Shown here: one piece after another, positions 9,127 through 17,947 of the stretch | Layout of the letters: each line of letters opens with the position of its first letter | Numbering within the stretch: position 1 is the stretch's first letter | DNA from: Bacteroidales bacterium | GTDB taxonomy: Bacteria > Bacteroidota > Bacteroidia > Bacteroidales > UBA932 | Direction: 5' to 3' | Length of the DNA: 64,000 nt | NCBI GenBank assembly: GCA_017561885.1 | Contig: JAFZBF010000041.1 | Location: 62,001-126,000 of the forward strand | Program-made: the position numbers and the translations under genes | The notes under the pieces: generated by a model | The model's input: only the letters and a program-made list of their open reading frames with translations | Told to the model about the DNA's origin: nothing | Database searches by the model: none

Positions 9127-11655
9127 CTACCTGCCGCGGGCGATGGTGATTACTCCTGCAGAATAGGGAGCGATGTCGAGAGTACCTTCTGAAGCGGACA
9201 CCTTGAAACTCTTCTGCTGAAGGGCCACGGCATCTTTCTTCTCAAGGGTATTGCCTATCATCAGGTCGCCGGGAGCATAATATTCGTAGTCAGCGTCAGC
9301 CGCATCGTCGAACTTGCCCTTTATGTTCAGGACATAAGCCTTGTCGGTCGGGTTGACTACCTTGACAATCACATCATGGCCGTTCTCGGACATCGTGGTG
9401 ACCACATTGAGGTCACCGGTCTCGCCTTCATACGAGAGACGGTACTGCGAATAGTGGTCATGCCAGAGTTTGGTCACCTGATAGTTCGGAGCCACATAGA
9501 GATCCTTGTAGTTGAAGTTGATGAATGCGTTGTTCCAGTCCGGAGCGTCGGTACGGCGGATGAAGAGCGCAGCAGCACCCATTGCCACCACGTCACGGGC
9601 TTCGCAGACATTCAGAAAGCCTCCTGCAAAAAGACCGGTACGCCAGTCCTGGCTGTTAAGGTTCCACTCCGAGATGAAGAGTTTCACGTTCGGATTCGGG
9701 CACTTCGCGATCATATCTGCGTAGCGGTCATACTGGCGGGCGAGATTCTGCGGACCCGTAGCATAGCCGTTCTGCTGCTCGTAGTGGTGCAGGCTCATAT
9801 AATCGAAATAGTTCGCTGAGCGCATCAGGAACTGTTCGTCCTCCTGGAAGCCGCCGCATGCGATAATCTTGATGGTAGGGTCTATCTCGCGCATGGCAGC
9901 AGAAAACTGTCGTACGTCAGCCTCATACTTGTCTATACCCATCTCCCACATCTCATTGTCAATTTCCCAGTATTTCACATTGTACGGCTCGGGATGACCG
10001 TTCGCTGCACGTTTCGCACCCCATTCGTCAGTAGCCGGTGCGTTGCAGTAGCGCAACCAGTTCAGTGCATTCTGGAATATGGCCTCGTGCTCCTCCTCGG
10101 GGCGGTCGAAACCTACCGAAACTACGATTACGGGCTCGGTGCCGATTTCGCGGCAGAAGCGGATGAACTCGTCGGTTCCGAAGCAGTTCTGGTCATAGTC
10201 CATCCACATCCAGTGGGCCCAGCGCTGCCTTTCGGTCTGAGGGCCGATACCCCAGCGCCAGTCGTACTGTGCTACATAGCCGCCGCCCGGCCATCTGAGG
10301 CAGGTCGGACCGAGTTCATCCACGGCTTTGAAGATGTCAGGTCTGAAACCGCCCAGGTCCTGTCCGCTCTTGGTGGTCAGGCTGGCCTCGTCGACCTGGA
10401 TCGAACCATTCTCCACGCAGATTGCAAAATCTGCGTCACCGTCGAACGTTCCGTCAAGCTCGAATTCATACTTTTTCCACTTCGGGCCCGGGTTGCCGAG
10501 AACCATCGTTGAAACAGCCTCGTCGCCCCTACGCAACTGGACAGAAAGGATACCGTCGCCCTTGGCGTGGATATATCCAAGATATCTCTCCCTGTTGACA
10601 ATATTCTGTGGCCCCTGTGAGATACCTGCCTTTGTTGATGTGGTAATCTTCTGGGAATAGTCCATATTCACGGCTCCGCCTTTCACCAGTTCGAATTCGC
10701 CGTCACCGAAGGCGTTCCACTGCGGAGCCACGTCCGGAACTTTCACGTCCTCGGGCAGTCCTTCAAAATAGACAGTCTTGCCATTGGCGGAAGTTACCTT
10801 GATATTGCGGAACAGAGCCTCGGTGTAGTTCACCCAGAAGGTAATGTCATTTTTGCCGGAACGGTCAAGTTTGGAAGCTGAAAGCACCTTCTTGCCGTCC
10901 CAGTAAACAGTCGCGGCAGCGCCCTTGCAGGAGATGCGCAGCTTGTGCCACTGCCGGTCCTCGTTGATCTGGGCTGCAGTTGCAGTCTTGGACACTATCG
11001 GCTGGAGAGTGCTGACCTTGCGGGTCATACCGCGGAACTGGGTTTCTGTCTCGACCATCCTGCTGATGCTGAAATCCGGAACGACTGTCTGCTGCTGTAC
11101 GGCCGCCCTTGCGCTGTTCATTGCAGCGGCCTGGATCTGGGACTCTGTCTGCGACATGTTGAGAGCCCTTACCTCATATTTCGGGTCGCGGATGCGCATA
11201 TAATACGGCTGGCCGTCAGCCTGGTCCTTGAAGGCCAGACGGATGTCCAGAAGTCCGCCGCTCCAGGCACGCCTTGCCAGGCGGTAAGAGCGCCAGTTGA
11301 CATCCATTGTGATCTCATAATCATCTGTATTGACATCCGTGATGTGAATCGGCTGTTCATACCTGGTCGGAGAGTGAAGCACGGCATCGTCATCTGCGAA
11401 CCATCCGTCGAAATAGCCGTCACGGGGCGGAATGCCAGGGTAATGTTCAGTCTCGAAAGACCTCTCATAGAGCAGTTCCTGCCAGACACCGTTGTTGGCA
11501 GAGAAGTAGATGTGCTCGAAAAGCTGTCCGTAGAGCATAGGGTCTATATAGCCGGACGGCTTGTCGGTCTGGACAGAGATTGTGGCTCTTTCCTGAGCCG
11601 AACCGTTCAATGCGATGCAGAGAGCGGCAAGAGTGATGATTATTGTCTTTTTCAT
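9127..11655 (-). CDS. alpha-L-arabinofuranosidase, GH51, with large inserted binding region
   Basis: 842 residues with signal peptide (cleavage near NGSA-Q). The family start YGQLFEHIYFSANNGVW is at residues 42-58. Residues about 100-430 interrupt the fold with what looks like a laminin-G/concanavalin-type segment followed by a CBM4/9-like segment. The catalytic barrel resumes at LRWPGGGYVAQYDWRWGIG. Acid/base is Glu568 in WEIDNEM and nucleophile Glu663 in ISEWN. The enzyme removes arabinofuranosyl side chains from arabinoxylan or arabinan, and being secreted it differs from the cytoplasmic GH51 enzymes. It follows the GH43 gene by 13 bp, so co-transcription is near certain. Confidence 0.93.
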   Translation of the reverse strand: MKKTIIITLAALCIALNGSAQERATISVQTDKPSGYIDPMLYGQLFEHIYFSANNGVWQELLYERSFETEHYPGIPPRDGYFDGWFADDDAVLHSPTRYEQPIHITDVNTDDYEITMDVNWRSYRLARRAWSGGLLDIRLAFKDQADGQPYYMRIRDPKYEVRALNMSQTESQIQAAAMNSARAAVQQQTVVPDFSISRMVETETQFRGMTRKVSTLQPIVSKTATAAQINEDRQWHKLRISCKGAAATVYWDGKKVLSASKLDRSGKNDITFWVNYTEALFRNIKVTSANGKTVYFEGLPEDVKVPDVAPQWNAFGDGEFELVKGGAVNMDYSQKITTSTKAGISQGPQNIVNRERYLGYIHAKGDGILSVQLRRGDEAVSTMVLGNPGPKWKKYEFELDGTFDGDADFAICVENGSIQVDEASLTTKSGQDLGGFRPDIFKAVDELGPTCLRWPGGGYVAQYDWRWGIGPQTERQRWAHWMWMDYDQNCFGTDEFIRFCREIGTEPVIVVSVGFDRPEEEHEAIFQNALNWLRYCNAPATDEWGAKRAANGHPEPYNVKYWEIDNEMWEMGIDKYEADVRQFSAAMREIDPTIKIIACGGFQEDEQFLMRSANYFDYMSLHHYEQQNGYATGPQNLARQYDRYADMIAKCPNPNVKLFISEWNLNSQDWRTGLFAGGFLNVCEARDVVAMGAAALFIRRTDAPDWNNAFINFNYKDLYVAPNYQVTKLWHDHYSQYRLSYEGETGDLNVVTTMSENGHDVIVKVVNPTDKAYVLNIKGKFDDAADADYEYYAPGDLMIGNTLEKKDAVALQQKSFKVSASEGTLDIAPYSAGVITIARGR

Positions 11656-11668
11656 AATGAAGTGATTG

Positions 11669-14305
11669 CTATTTCATCTGCCACCAGTCCCATTCGAAGA
11701 GGTCGTGGCCACCTCTTTCGCTCTTGAATACGAAGAACAGGTCATGAACGCCCGGAGTGCCCTTGAGGCTGCAGGAGACTGTCTTCCAGTCCTTGCCGGG
11801 AGTAATCTGTACGCTGCCCTCGAGAGGTCCGTTGACGCTGTCGAGATGTATCTCGAGGGTCGAGGGAGTGTTGTCGCAATAGACCACTGCGCTGAAGCGC
11901 TTGCGGCCGCTGCCGAAGTCCGCACCCTTTATCTGCAGATACTCGCCGTTGTCGATATGGTCCACTACGATGCCGCGGCCTGCGATCTTGCTGGTCTTGA
12001 GACCGTAGCCCCATGCCATGGTCTCAGCCTCGATCCGGCCGTTCAGCTTGAACGGTGCTATCTGGTCAAGGTCGGCGTCGAAGAAATACGGCACTTCCTG
12101 TATCGTTCCGTCAGGGTTGTAGTGCATCTCGGCGGCTGATACCGAACGTCTCTCGTGATGCTGATATGTATCCAGATGCATCAGGTCATAGTTCAGGCCG
12201 AATACGTAAGACTTGCCCTTGTAGTCGATGATGCCCGGATGATTGCCCCTTGTCCTGGGGGTATGGTTCATTATATGTCCCTTGTAGGTCCATGGTCCTT
12301 CAGGACTGTCGCTCATCGCATAGCCGATGCCCTCGGGGCAGCAGGTCGATGCGAAAGCGAGGTAATAATGACCTTCGCGTTTATAGAACCACGGGCCTTC
12401 CTGATAGTCCTGGATCTTGTAGTCCAGCTTGTGGACCGGGCTGCCGAGAGATATCATATCCTCGTTGAGCTTCGCCCAGTAAACATTGGGATTGCCCCAG
12501 TACATATAGGCCTGTCCGTCATCGTCGATGAATACAGTCGGATCGATGTCTTCCCAGTGTTCCTGCTGCCATACCAGCGGTTCGCCGAGCGGATCCTTGA
12601 ACGGGCCGTAAGGAGAATCGGCGACCAGCACGCCGATGCCGTGACCGTGGAGCGGGCAGTACATATAGAACTTGCCGTTGCGCTCGACAACCTGCAGCGC
12701 CCAGGCGCCGTTGTCCCTCGACCTCCAGGCAAAGTCCTTGGTTGAAGCCACCGCACCGTGGTCGGTCCAGTTCACCATATCTTCAGAGGTGTAGAGCAGC
12801 CAGTCGTACATCTCGAAGTTGGCGCCCCAGTCCTCGTCGTGGGTAGTATAGAGGAATACCTTGCCGTCATAAACCATTGGAGCCGGGTCGGCAGTATATT
12901 TCGTCTGGATGATCGGCCTGTTGACCTTTGAATTGAACTTCCACCAGTCGAGGTCGAAGAGTTCGGTGTCACCGCCACGGAAAAGGATGTAAAGGTCGTG
13001 GATGCCGGTAACCTTACGCCTGACTTGAGCATCATATACGGCATTTTCGCCACCCACCTGGATGCTGGCTATAGCCTGGTCGCCGATGTTGTCAAGATAG
13101 AACTCTATCCTTCCGCGCTTCTGGAAGTTCAGTACTTCGAGAGATACCTGCTTTGCCCCTTCCTCTCCGAAATCCACGTTGCGGACCATAATCCAGTCCC
13201 CGTTGTGAATCGAAGTCACATAGTGGCTGCGGCCTGCGCGGCGGTCAACCTTCACGCCGTGCGAGCCGGCCATAGTCTCGGCCTCCACTCTCTTGTACGG
13301 GTCGAGAGTCGCAACGGGTGCGGGGCCTTCCTTTGTGAAGGGGATGAACGGGATGCTGCCGTCCGGATTGAAGGTGAACTGCTCCACACAGGCTGAGCGG
13401 TGGAATCCTCCGCCGTCCGGAAGTGTTCCGGCGTGGTAGAACATATAGTCGTTGCCCTTGAAGTTGACGTTGCCGCCGTGGATGGTGAAACTGTTGACAG
13501 ATTCGTCCATTATCCTTCCTCTGTACGTCCAGGGACCGTCGATGGTCGGTGCGGTGGAGTAAGCCATATGCTCAGGCACTCCGCCGGCCGGGTATGACAT
13601 ATAGTAGATGCCGCCCCTCTTGTTGACCCACGGGCCTTCCTCATATCCCACCATCATGACTTCCTTGCGGATGCTCCAGTCCATCTTCATAGATTCCGGA
13701 CCGAAGCAGGCCGGATCGTGGAAGCCTGGAACTTCCTTCCACCCGTCGACGAAAGAGATCATATCGTCGTTGAGGCGGCCGTACCAGCAGCCTTTATTGC
13801 CCCAGAACAGATAAGCCTTGCCGTCATCATCGATAAACACTGTAGGGTCGATGTATGACCAGCCCTGCGCCAGCGGACCGCCGATGGCATCCTTCCAAGG
13901 TCCCTGGGGATCGTCGGCCACACCCACTGCGATAGCGTTGTCCCGGGTTTTGGCCTCGACCACGCAGACATACCAGTACCATTTGCCGTTGCGTTCCACA
14001 ATCTGGGAAGCCCAGGCGTTGTCGCCCTGCTCGGCCCAGCGGAAAGTCGCCGTAGACATCTGTGTACCAAGATATGTCCAGTTGACCATATCCTCCGTAC
14101 TGAACAACTGCCAGTCGTTCATCTTGAAGTAAGTTGCATCGTCCTCATCATGTCCGGTGGCCATATAGACTCTGTCACCATAGACAAAAGGGGCAGGATC
14201 CGGCGTGTAGGAGGTGCTGACCAGAGGTCTCTGGCCATAGCCGGGGAGCGTGCCGAGAACAATGGAACCGGCAAGCAATGCAGTCAGGATAAGAGTTTTT
14301 TTCAT
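11669..14305 (-). CDS. tandem GH43-CBM6-GH43-CBM6 glycosidase
   Basis: 878 residues with signal peptide (cleavage near PGYGQ). It is an internal duplication: GH43 (about 28-340), CBM6 (about 343-465), GH43 (about 467-750), CBM6 (757-878). Each catalytic copy keeps the base Asp in DPAP (Asp36 and Asp473), the IDPTVFIDDDG segment with the second Asp, and the acid Glu in EGPW (Glu636 in copy two). Both CBM6 copies start with R(V/I)EAETMA and end in a WDWW/LDWW segment. GH43 covers beta-xylosidases, arabinofuranosidases and arabinanases; the pairing suggests two complementary cuts on the same arabinoxylan chain. It lies 16 bp downstream of the GH78 gene. Confidence 0.92.
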   Translation of the reverse strand: MKKTLILTALLAGSIVLGTLPGYGQRPLVSTSYTPDPAPFVYGDRVYMATGHDEDDATYFKMNDWQLFSTEDMVNWTYLGTQMSTATFRWAEQGDNAWASQIVERNGKWYWYVCVVEAKTRDNAIAVGVADDPQGPWKDAIGGPLAQGWSYIDPTVFIDDDGKAYLFWGNKGCWYGRLNDDMISFVDGWKEVPGFHDPACFGPESMKMDWSIRKEVMMVGYEEGPWVNKRGGIYYMSYPAGGVPEHMAYSTAPTIDGPWTYRGRIMDESVNSFTIHGGNVNFKGNDYMFYHAGTLPDGGGFHRSACVEQFTFNPDGSIPFIPFTKEGPAPVATLDPYKRVEAETMAGSHGVKVDRRAGRSHYVTSIHNGDWIMVRNVDFGEEGAKQVSLEVLNFQKRGRIEFYLDNIGDQAIASIQVGGENAVYDAQVRRKVTGIHDLYILFRGGDTELFDLDWWKFNSKVNRPIIQTKYTADPAPMVYDGKVFLYTTHDEDWGANFEMYDWLLYTSEDMVNWTDHGAVASTKDFAWRSRDNGAWALQVVERNGKFYMYCPLHGHGIGVLVADSPYGPFKDPLGEPLVWQQEHWEDIDPTVFIDDDGQAYMYWGNPNVYWAKLNEDMISLGSPVHKLDYKIQDYQEGPWFYKREGHYYLAFASTCCPEGIGYAMSDSPEGPWTYKGHIMNHTPRTRGNHPGIIDYKGKSYVFGLNYDLMHLDTYQHHERRSVSAAEMHYNPDGTIQEVPYFFDADLDQIAPFKLNGRIEAETMAWGYGLKTSKIAGRGIVVDHIDNGEYLQIKGADFGSGRKRFSAVVYCDNTPSTLEIHLDSVNGPLEGSVQITPGKDWKTVSCSLKGTPGVHDLFFVFKSERGGHDLFEWDWWQMK

Positions 14306-14321
14306 TGGTTATGTCGTATTG

Positions 14322-16910
14322 TTATTTCTGCTTGATCGTATATGAACCTGCTCCATATTCCTTGGCCGCGGTTTCGCCTGGAACGGTTACGGAAGCCGTA
14401 GCACCCTCGGGGATGGTGAAATTCCATACCCACTTGTCTCCTTCGTATTTCCAGGAACTCTTGATGGTTCCGGAAACCGATTTGTATTCAGCGTCAAGGG
14501 AGCCGAGCCTGGGGTCGAATACAGGTTTCATGATGATATGCTTGAATCCAGGCTGGCTGGCGTCCGCTGCTATTCCTGCCGCAGTCTTCCAAATCCAGGC
14601 GCACACTGCGCCGTAAGCATAGTGGTTGAAGCTGTTCATTCCCTTAGGTCCCATTCCCTTGTCAAGGGTGTAGCTGTTCCAGCGCTCCCAGATTGTAGTG
14701 GCACCGTTGTCGATAGAATATATCCAGCTGGGGTTCTTACGCTGCAGCAGCAGTTCGTATGCTATGTCGGACATTCCGTTGTCGGTCAGAACGTCCATCA
14801 GGATCGAAGTGCCGAGGAAACCGGTCTGCAGGCAGTTGCCGTGCTCTGCGAAGTTGTCGCGCAGACGGGAAATTATCGCATCCTTGGCCTCACCCTCGAA
14901 CAGCTTGTTCTTGAGGGCGAAGAGCGCAGGAGTCTGCATAGTATTCAGTATCGCTGTCTTGAAACTTCCGTCCTCGTTGAGGAACGACTCGCGGATATAG
15001 TCCTTGGCCTCCTGTTCCATTGCGGCATACTTAGAAGCGTCCCGGCCGGTGGCCGCAGCCATATCACGCATCATCCCCGCATCTATGGCCCAGTAGGATG
15101 CGCAGAGGTAGTTCCAGTAGTCTATCGCATCGGGCTTGACGTGACTCCGGCCCCGGGCATCCCTTTCAAAGGCAAGGCCTTCGCAACTCTCCAGAGGTTC
15201 ATAGCTCAGCCAGTCTGCCCACTGGTAGTTGCCGTTCTCGGCGGCCAGCGCGTTGTGGTCATATTTGGTCTCCTCGATGTGCGTCATGAACTTCTCCATC
15301 GACTCCCAGCTCTCATCCACGATGGAATTGTCGCCGAACTGCCTCCATATAGTCCAGGGAACGATGATTCCTGCATCAGCCCAGCCCACGCGCATCATAT
15401 TCTCGCCATACTGAGCCAGCGGAGCCACACCGGGATAACCTCCGACAGGGCTCTGGCTGTCACGCAGGTCTCGGAGCCACTTGTGGAAAAAGGCATCGGT
15501 ATTTGCGAAGAAGGCACCCGTCTCGGTGAACACCTGTGTGTCTGCAGTCCAGCCGAGACGCTCGTTGCGCTGAGGACAGTCGGTCGGAACCGAGAGATAG
15601 TTCGAACGCTGGCCCCAGATGGAGTTCGATATAATCTTGTTGACAAGTTCGTTGCCGGTAGTGATCACACCTGTCTCAAGATCCTTCGTGATCGAGGTGA
15701 CAGGAATGGACTTGATGCTGTTGATGGTGACGTCAGCCGTGGCGGTCACATTGATCAGCCTGTATCCGAAGAAAGTACACTGGGGATAATACTCAACCGG
15801 CGTCTCGGAATCAGCGAAAGTATATTCGAGGATCATTCCTGTCTCCGGGATACGGAGGTTCAGACGATGGATGCTTCCCTCAGGACCGTCCATTCCGCGG
15901 TCCTTTGCGCCGTTGCCATCGTTCATAAGTTCTGCCGGCAGGCAGGTGAGTTTTGTGCCTTCTGCAGCATTGAACACGAATGCCGGAACTCCTGCACAGT
16001 TCTGTCCGAAATCAACAACAAGGTTCTCGCCGGCGTGCAGCACGATCGGCTCCCCTGCCTTGTATTCGCGGTCGATCACGACCTTTCCGTAGGCATCTTC
16101 GCCGGCACCCTCAACGTCCTTCCATACATAAGTGCGGACCGGAGAAAGAGCGAGGTCCTTGCGGAGATATACCTCTGCACCGTCAGACGGGAATATCTTG
16201 CCGAGGAATTCAGTATTCTCCTCGGGCGAAGAAAGCAACTCTGTGGTTTCATATCCGGGCTTCACTCGGGCATCGTATTCCTCGCCGTCAAAAATTGCTG
16301 CGTGCTTCACGGGGCCTGCAATTCCTGCCAGCCAGTTCTCGGTATCAGTGCCGTAAAGCCTCGTAGTACCGTCAGAGAAGGTCAGTTCTAGCACACCCCT
16401 GAAGGCGCACTTCTGCCCCAGCATACGGTCGTTGCCGCTGGGAGTGACGATCTTGTCGCCCCACCAGCCGGGTGTGACCTGGGCCGAAAGCACGTTCACA
16501 GAACCTTTCTTGCGGAGCATCGCTCCGGTTATGTCATACGTGAAGGAAAGTTTGGTCTTGGCATAATGGGTGAAACCCGGTTTGAGGAATTCATCTCCAA
16601 TCTGGACGCCGTTCACATACAGCGAATAGACTCCGAGGCCGGCGGTCATCCATTTCGCAGATACCAGTTTCGCCTCGTTGGTGACAAACGAAACGAACCA
16701 GCTTGCGCCGTCGGCAGCTCTGGAACCGTCCATAACCCTGCCGGTGAAGACCGGTGCGTCAGGAGCTGAAATCCAGCAGGACACCTCCCATGCTGAATTA
16801 TCCAGGGCATCTGTCCTCACACCAGTTTTATTTTTGTCTTTATTGCAAGAAACTGCTGCGGCAAGAACTGCCAGCAGGGCCATACTTGAGAATAAACAAC
16901 GTTTTATCAT
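14322..16910 (-). CDS. alpha-L-rhamnosidase family GH78, lipoprotein
   Basis: 862 residues. The lipobox AVSC puts the lipidated Cys at 22, so it is membrane-anchored. The N-terminal beta domains contain LYVNGVQIGDEFLKPGFTHY, and the barrel carries the family signature PTDCPQRNERLGWTAD, with general acid Glu450. The C-terminal beta domain ends near VTVPGETAAKEYGAGSY. GH78 removes alpha-rhamnose from pectin or decorated glycans; in a xylan cluster its real substrate is uncertain and it might act on another sugar. It is the first glycosidase gene of the operon, 53 bp after the LytTR regulator gene, and 16 bp ahead of the GH43 gene. Confidence 0.88.
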   Translation of the reverse strand: MIKRCLFSSMALLAVLAAAVSCNKDKNKTGVRTDALDNSAWEVSCWISAPDAPVFTGRVMDGSRAADGASWFVSFVTNEAKLVSAKWMTAGLGVYSLYVNGVQIGDEFLKPGFTHYAKTKLSFTYDITGAMLRKKGSVNVLSAQVTPGWWGDKIVTPSGNDRMLGQKCAFRGVLELTFSDGTTRLYGTDTENWLAGIAGPVKHAAIFDGEEYDARVKPGYETTELLSSPEENTEFLGKIFPSDGAEVYLRKDLALSPVRTYVWKDVEGAGEDAYGKVVIDREYKAGEPIVLHAGENLVVDFGQNCAGVPAFVFNAAEGTKLTCLPAELMNDGNGAKDRGMDGPEGSIHRLNLRIPETGMILEYTFADSETPVEYYPQCTFFGYRLINVTATADVTINSIKSIPVTSITKDLETGVITTGNELVNKIISNSIWGQRSNYLSVPTDCPQRNERLGWTADTQVFTETGAFFANTDAFFHKWLRDLRDSQSPVGGYPGVAPLAQYGENMMRVGWADAGIIVPWTIWRQFGDNSIVDESWESMEKFMTHIEETKYDHNALAAENGNYQWADWLSYEPLESCEGLAFERDARGRSHVKPDAIDYWNYLCASYWAIDAGMMRDMAAATGRDASKYAAMEQEAKDYIRESFLNEDGSFKTAILNTMQTPALFALKNKLFEGEAKDAIISRLRDNFAEHGNCLQTGFLGTSILMDVLTDNGMSDIAYELLLQRKNPSWIYSIDNGATTIWERWNSYTLDKGMGPKGMNSFNHYAYGAVCAWIWKTAAGIAADASQPGFKHIIMKPVFDPRLGSLDAEYKSVSGTIKSSWKYEGDKWVWNFTIPEGATASVTVPGETAAKEYGAGSYTIKQK

Positions 16911-16963
16911 AGTTCAGTCAGATATAATCATATAAATGTACGTCAAATTCGATAAAAAACCTA

Positions 16964-17785
16964 TTACATCAGCTCTGCTATGGACTCGTAGTAGCTCTTG
17001 CTGATAGGGACTGGATTCACGTCGGGGATATTGAATTCAGCAACCACAAATCCATATTTGTCCTTGCGCAGCACCTTGACGTGCGAAGGATTGACGAAAT
17101 ACGAGCGGTGGCTGCGCACTATGCCGTGCCCTTCCACTGCCTTCTCTATATTTTTCATCGAATTGCGCAGGGCAAACTGTTTCAGGCGTCCTGCATCCAG
17201 GTAGAAGATATCCACATAGTTGGTCCTCGCATTCAAATAAATAATCTCCGCCGGATCGATGACCATCTTGAGCCTTCCGTGCTCGTCCGTAAACTTGATG
17301 GGGGTCGATTCCTCGCCGGGTGACTTCATCAGCTGCTCGATACGGTCCTTACCCTCCTGTACCAGCAGGTAGAGGATGTGAAAAGTATAAGGAAATATCA
17401 ATGTCAGGAAGAACAGCCGCAGGCAATAAGGCACTGACTCTATATAACCCATAGTGCTGCGGTGGAATAACCAGGTATACAGCGCAGCGAACAAGGAGGC
17501 GATGAAGATCTCCCCTATGCACCATAGGGCATACTGCCACCAGAGCATCCGTTTGTCCACATAGAATGCATAGAACAGCGTGTGCGTCATAGTGAACGAC
17601 AGGAACAGGATGCTCGCCAGCATCAGGAAATGGAAAGCGTAGCGCAGGCCGCCGCACCCGTCAAAGAAGTCAGCGACTCCGAACGGCTTGTAGATGAACA
17701 GGAATGCCAGGAAGAAACCGACAAGGAAGAAACCAAACAGAAAATGCTGCATATAGCCTCTGCGGGCCTTTATATATCCGTCCAT
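16964..17785 (-). CDS. membrane-bound LytTR-type transcriptional regulator
   Basis: 273 residues. The N-terminal half (about 15-150) has four hydrophobic spans (starting FLFGFFLVGFFLAFLFIYKP) and no histidine kinase domain. Residues about 170-273 form a LytTR DNA-binding domain, with IIYLNARTNYVDIFYLDAGR, HGIVRSHRSYFVNPSHVKV and PISKSYYE. It is thus a one-component membrane sensor that binds DNA directly. It sits 53 bp upstream of the hemicellulase genes on the same strand and has its own consensus promoter, so it may be the local regulator of the cluster or simply its first gene. The inducer is unknown. Hybrid two-component regulators, more usual for such clusters, are absent here. Confidence 0.85.
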   Translation of the reverse strand: MDGYIKARRGYMQHFLFGFFLVGFFLAFLFIYKPFGVADFFDGCGGLRYAFHFLMLASILFLSFTMTHTLFYAFYVDKRMLWWQYALWCIGEIFIASLFAALYTWLFHRSTMGYIESVPYCLRLFFLTLIFPYTFHILYLLVQEGKDRIEQLMKSPGEESTPIKFTDEHGRLKMVIDPAEIIYLNARTNYVDIFYLDAGRLKQFALRNSMKNIEKAVEGHGIVRSHRSYFVNPSHVKVLRKDKYGFVVAEFNIPDVNPVPISKSYYESIAELM

Positions 17786-17824
17786 TTTAGGTGGTATGAA
17801 ATGTTATTCATTCGTTTTTCATCC

Positions 17825-17856
17825 CAAAAATAGCCCAAATTTTCCGCCAAAACAAA
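17825..17856 (-). promoter_or_regulatory. Bacteroidetes-type promoter of the LytTR gene
   Basis: On the minus strand TTTG (17856-17853), 20 nt, then TATTTTTG (17832-17825): an exact match to -33 TTTG / -7 TAnnTTTG with consensus spacing. The expected transcription start is near 17818, about 33 nt before the ATG. It may drive the LytTR gene and the hydrolase genes below it. Confidence 0.75.
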
Positions 17857-17915
17857 TAATTACACCAACAGATATACTTTATTTCACAACACCATTGCCG
17901 ATGCTGGGCGCGAGG

Positions 17916-17923
17916 TAACTTTG
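17916..17923 (+). promoter_or_regulatory. -7 box of acyl-CoA ligase gene
   Basis: TAACTTTG matches TAnnTTTG. A weak TTG-containing -33 (ATTG at 17894-17897) lies 18 nt upstream. The start codon at 17948 follows 24 nt after the box. Confidence 0.55.
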
Positions 17924-17947
17924 CATCGTCAAAAACACATTTGCACT

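Noticed and set aside
14538..16391. Long plus-strand open frame of 617 codons
   Set aside because: It is entirely antisense to the GH78 gene, which has clear catalytic motifs and a signal peptide. The frame reflects GC-rich codon bias and encodes no recognisable protein.
14322..16910. GH78 thought inactive because Asn replaces Asp before the catalytic Glu (RNERLGW)
   Set aside because: As I recall this variant is common among Bacteroidetes GH78 proteins and the Glu itself is present.
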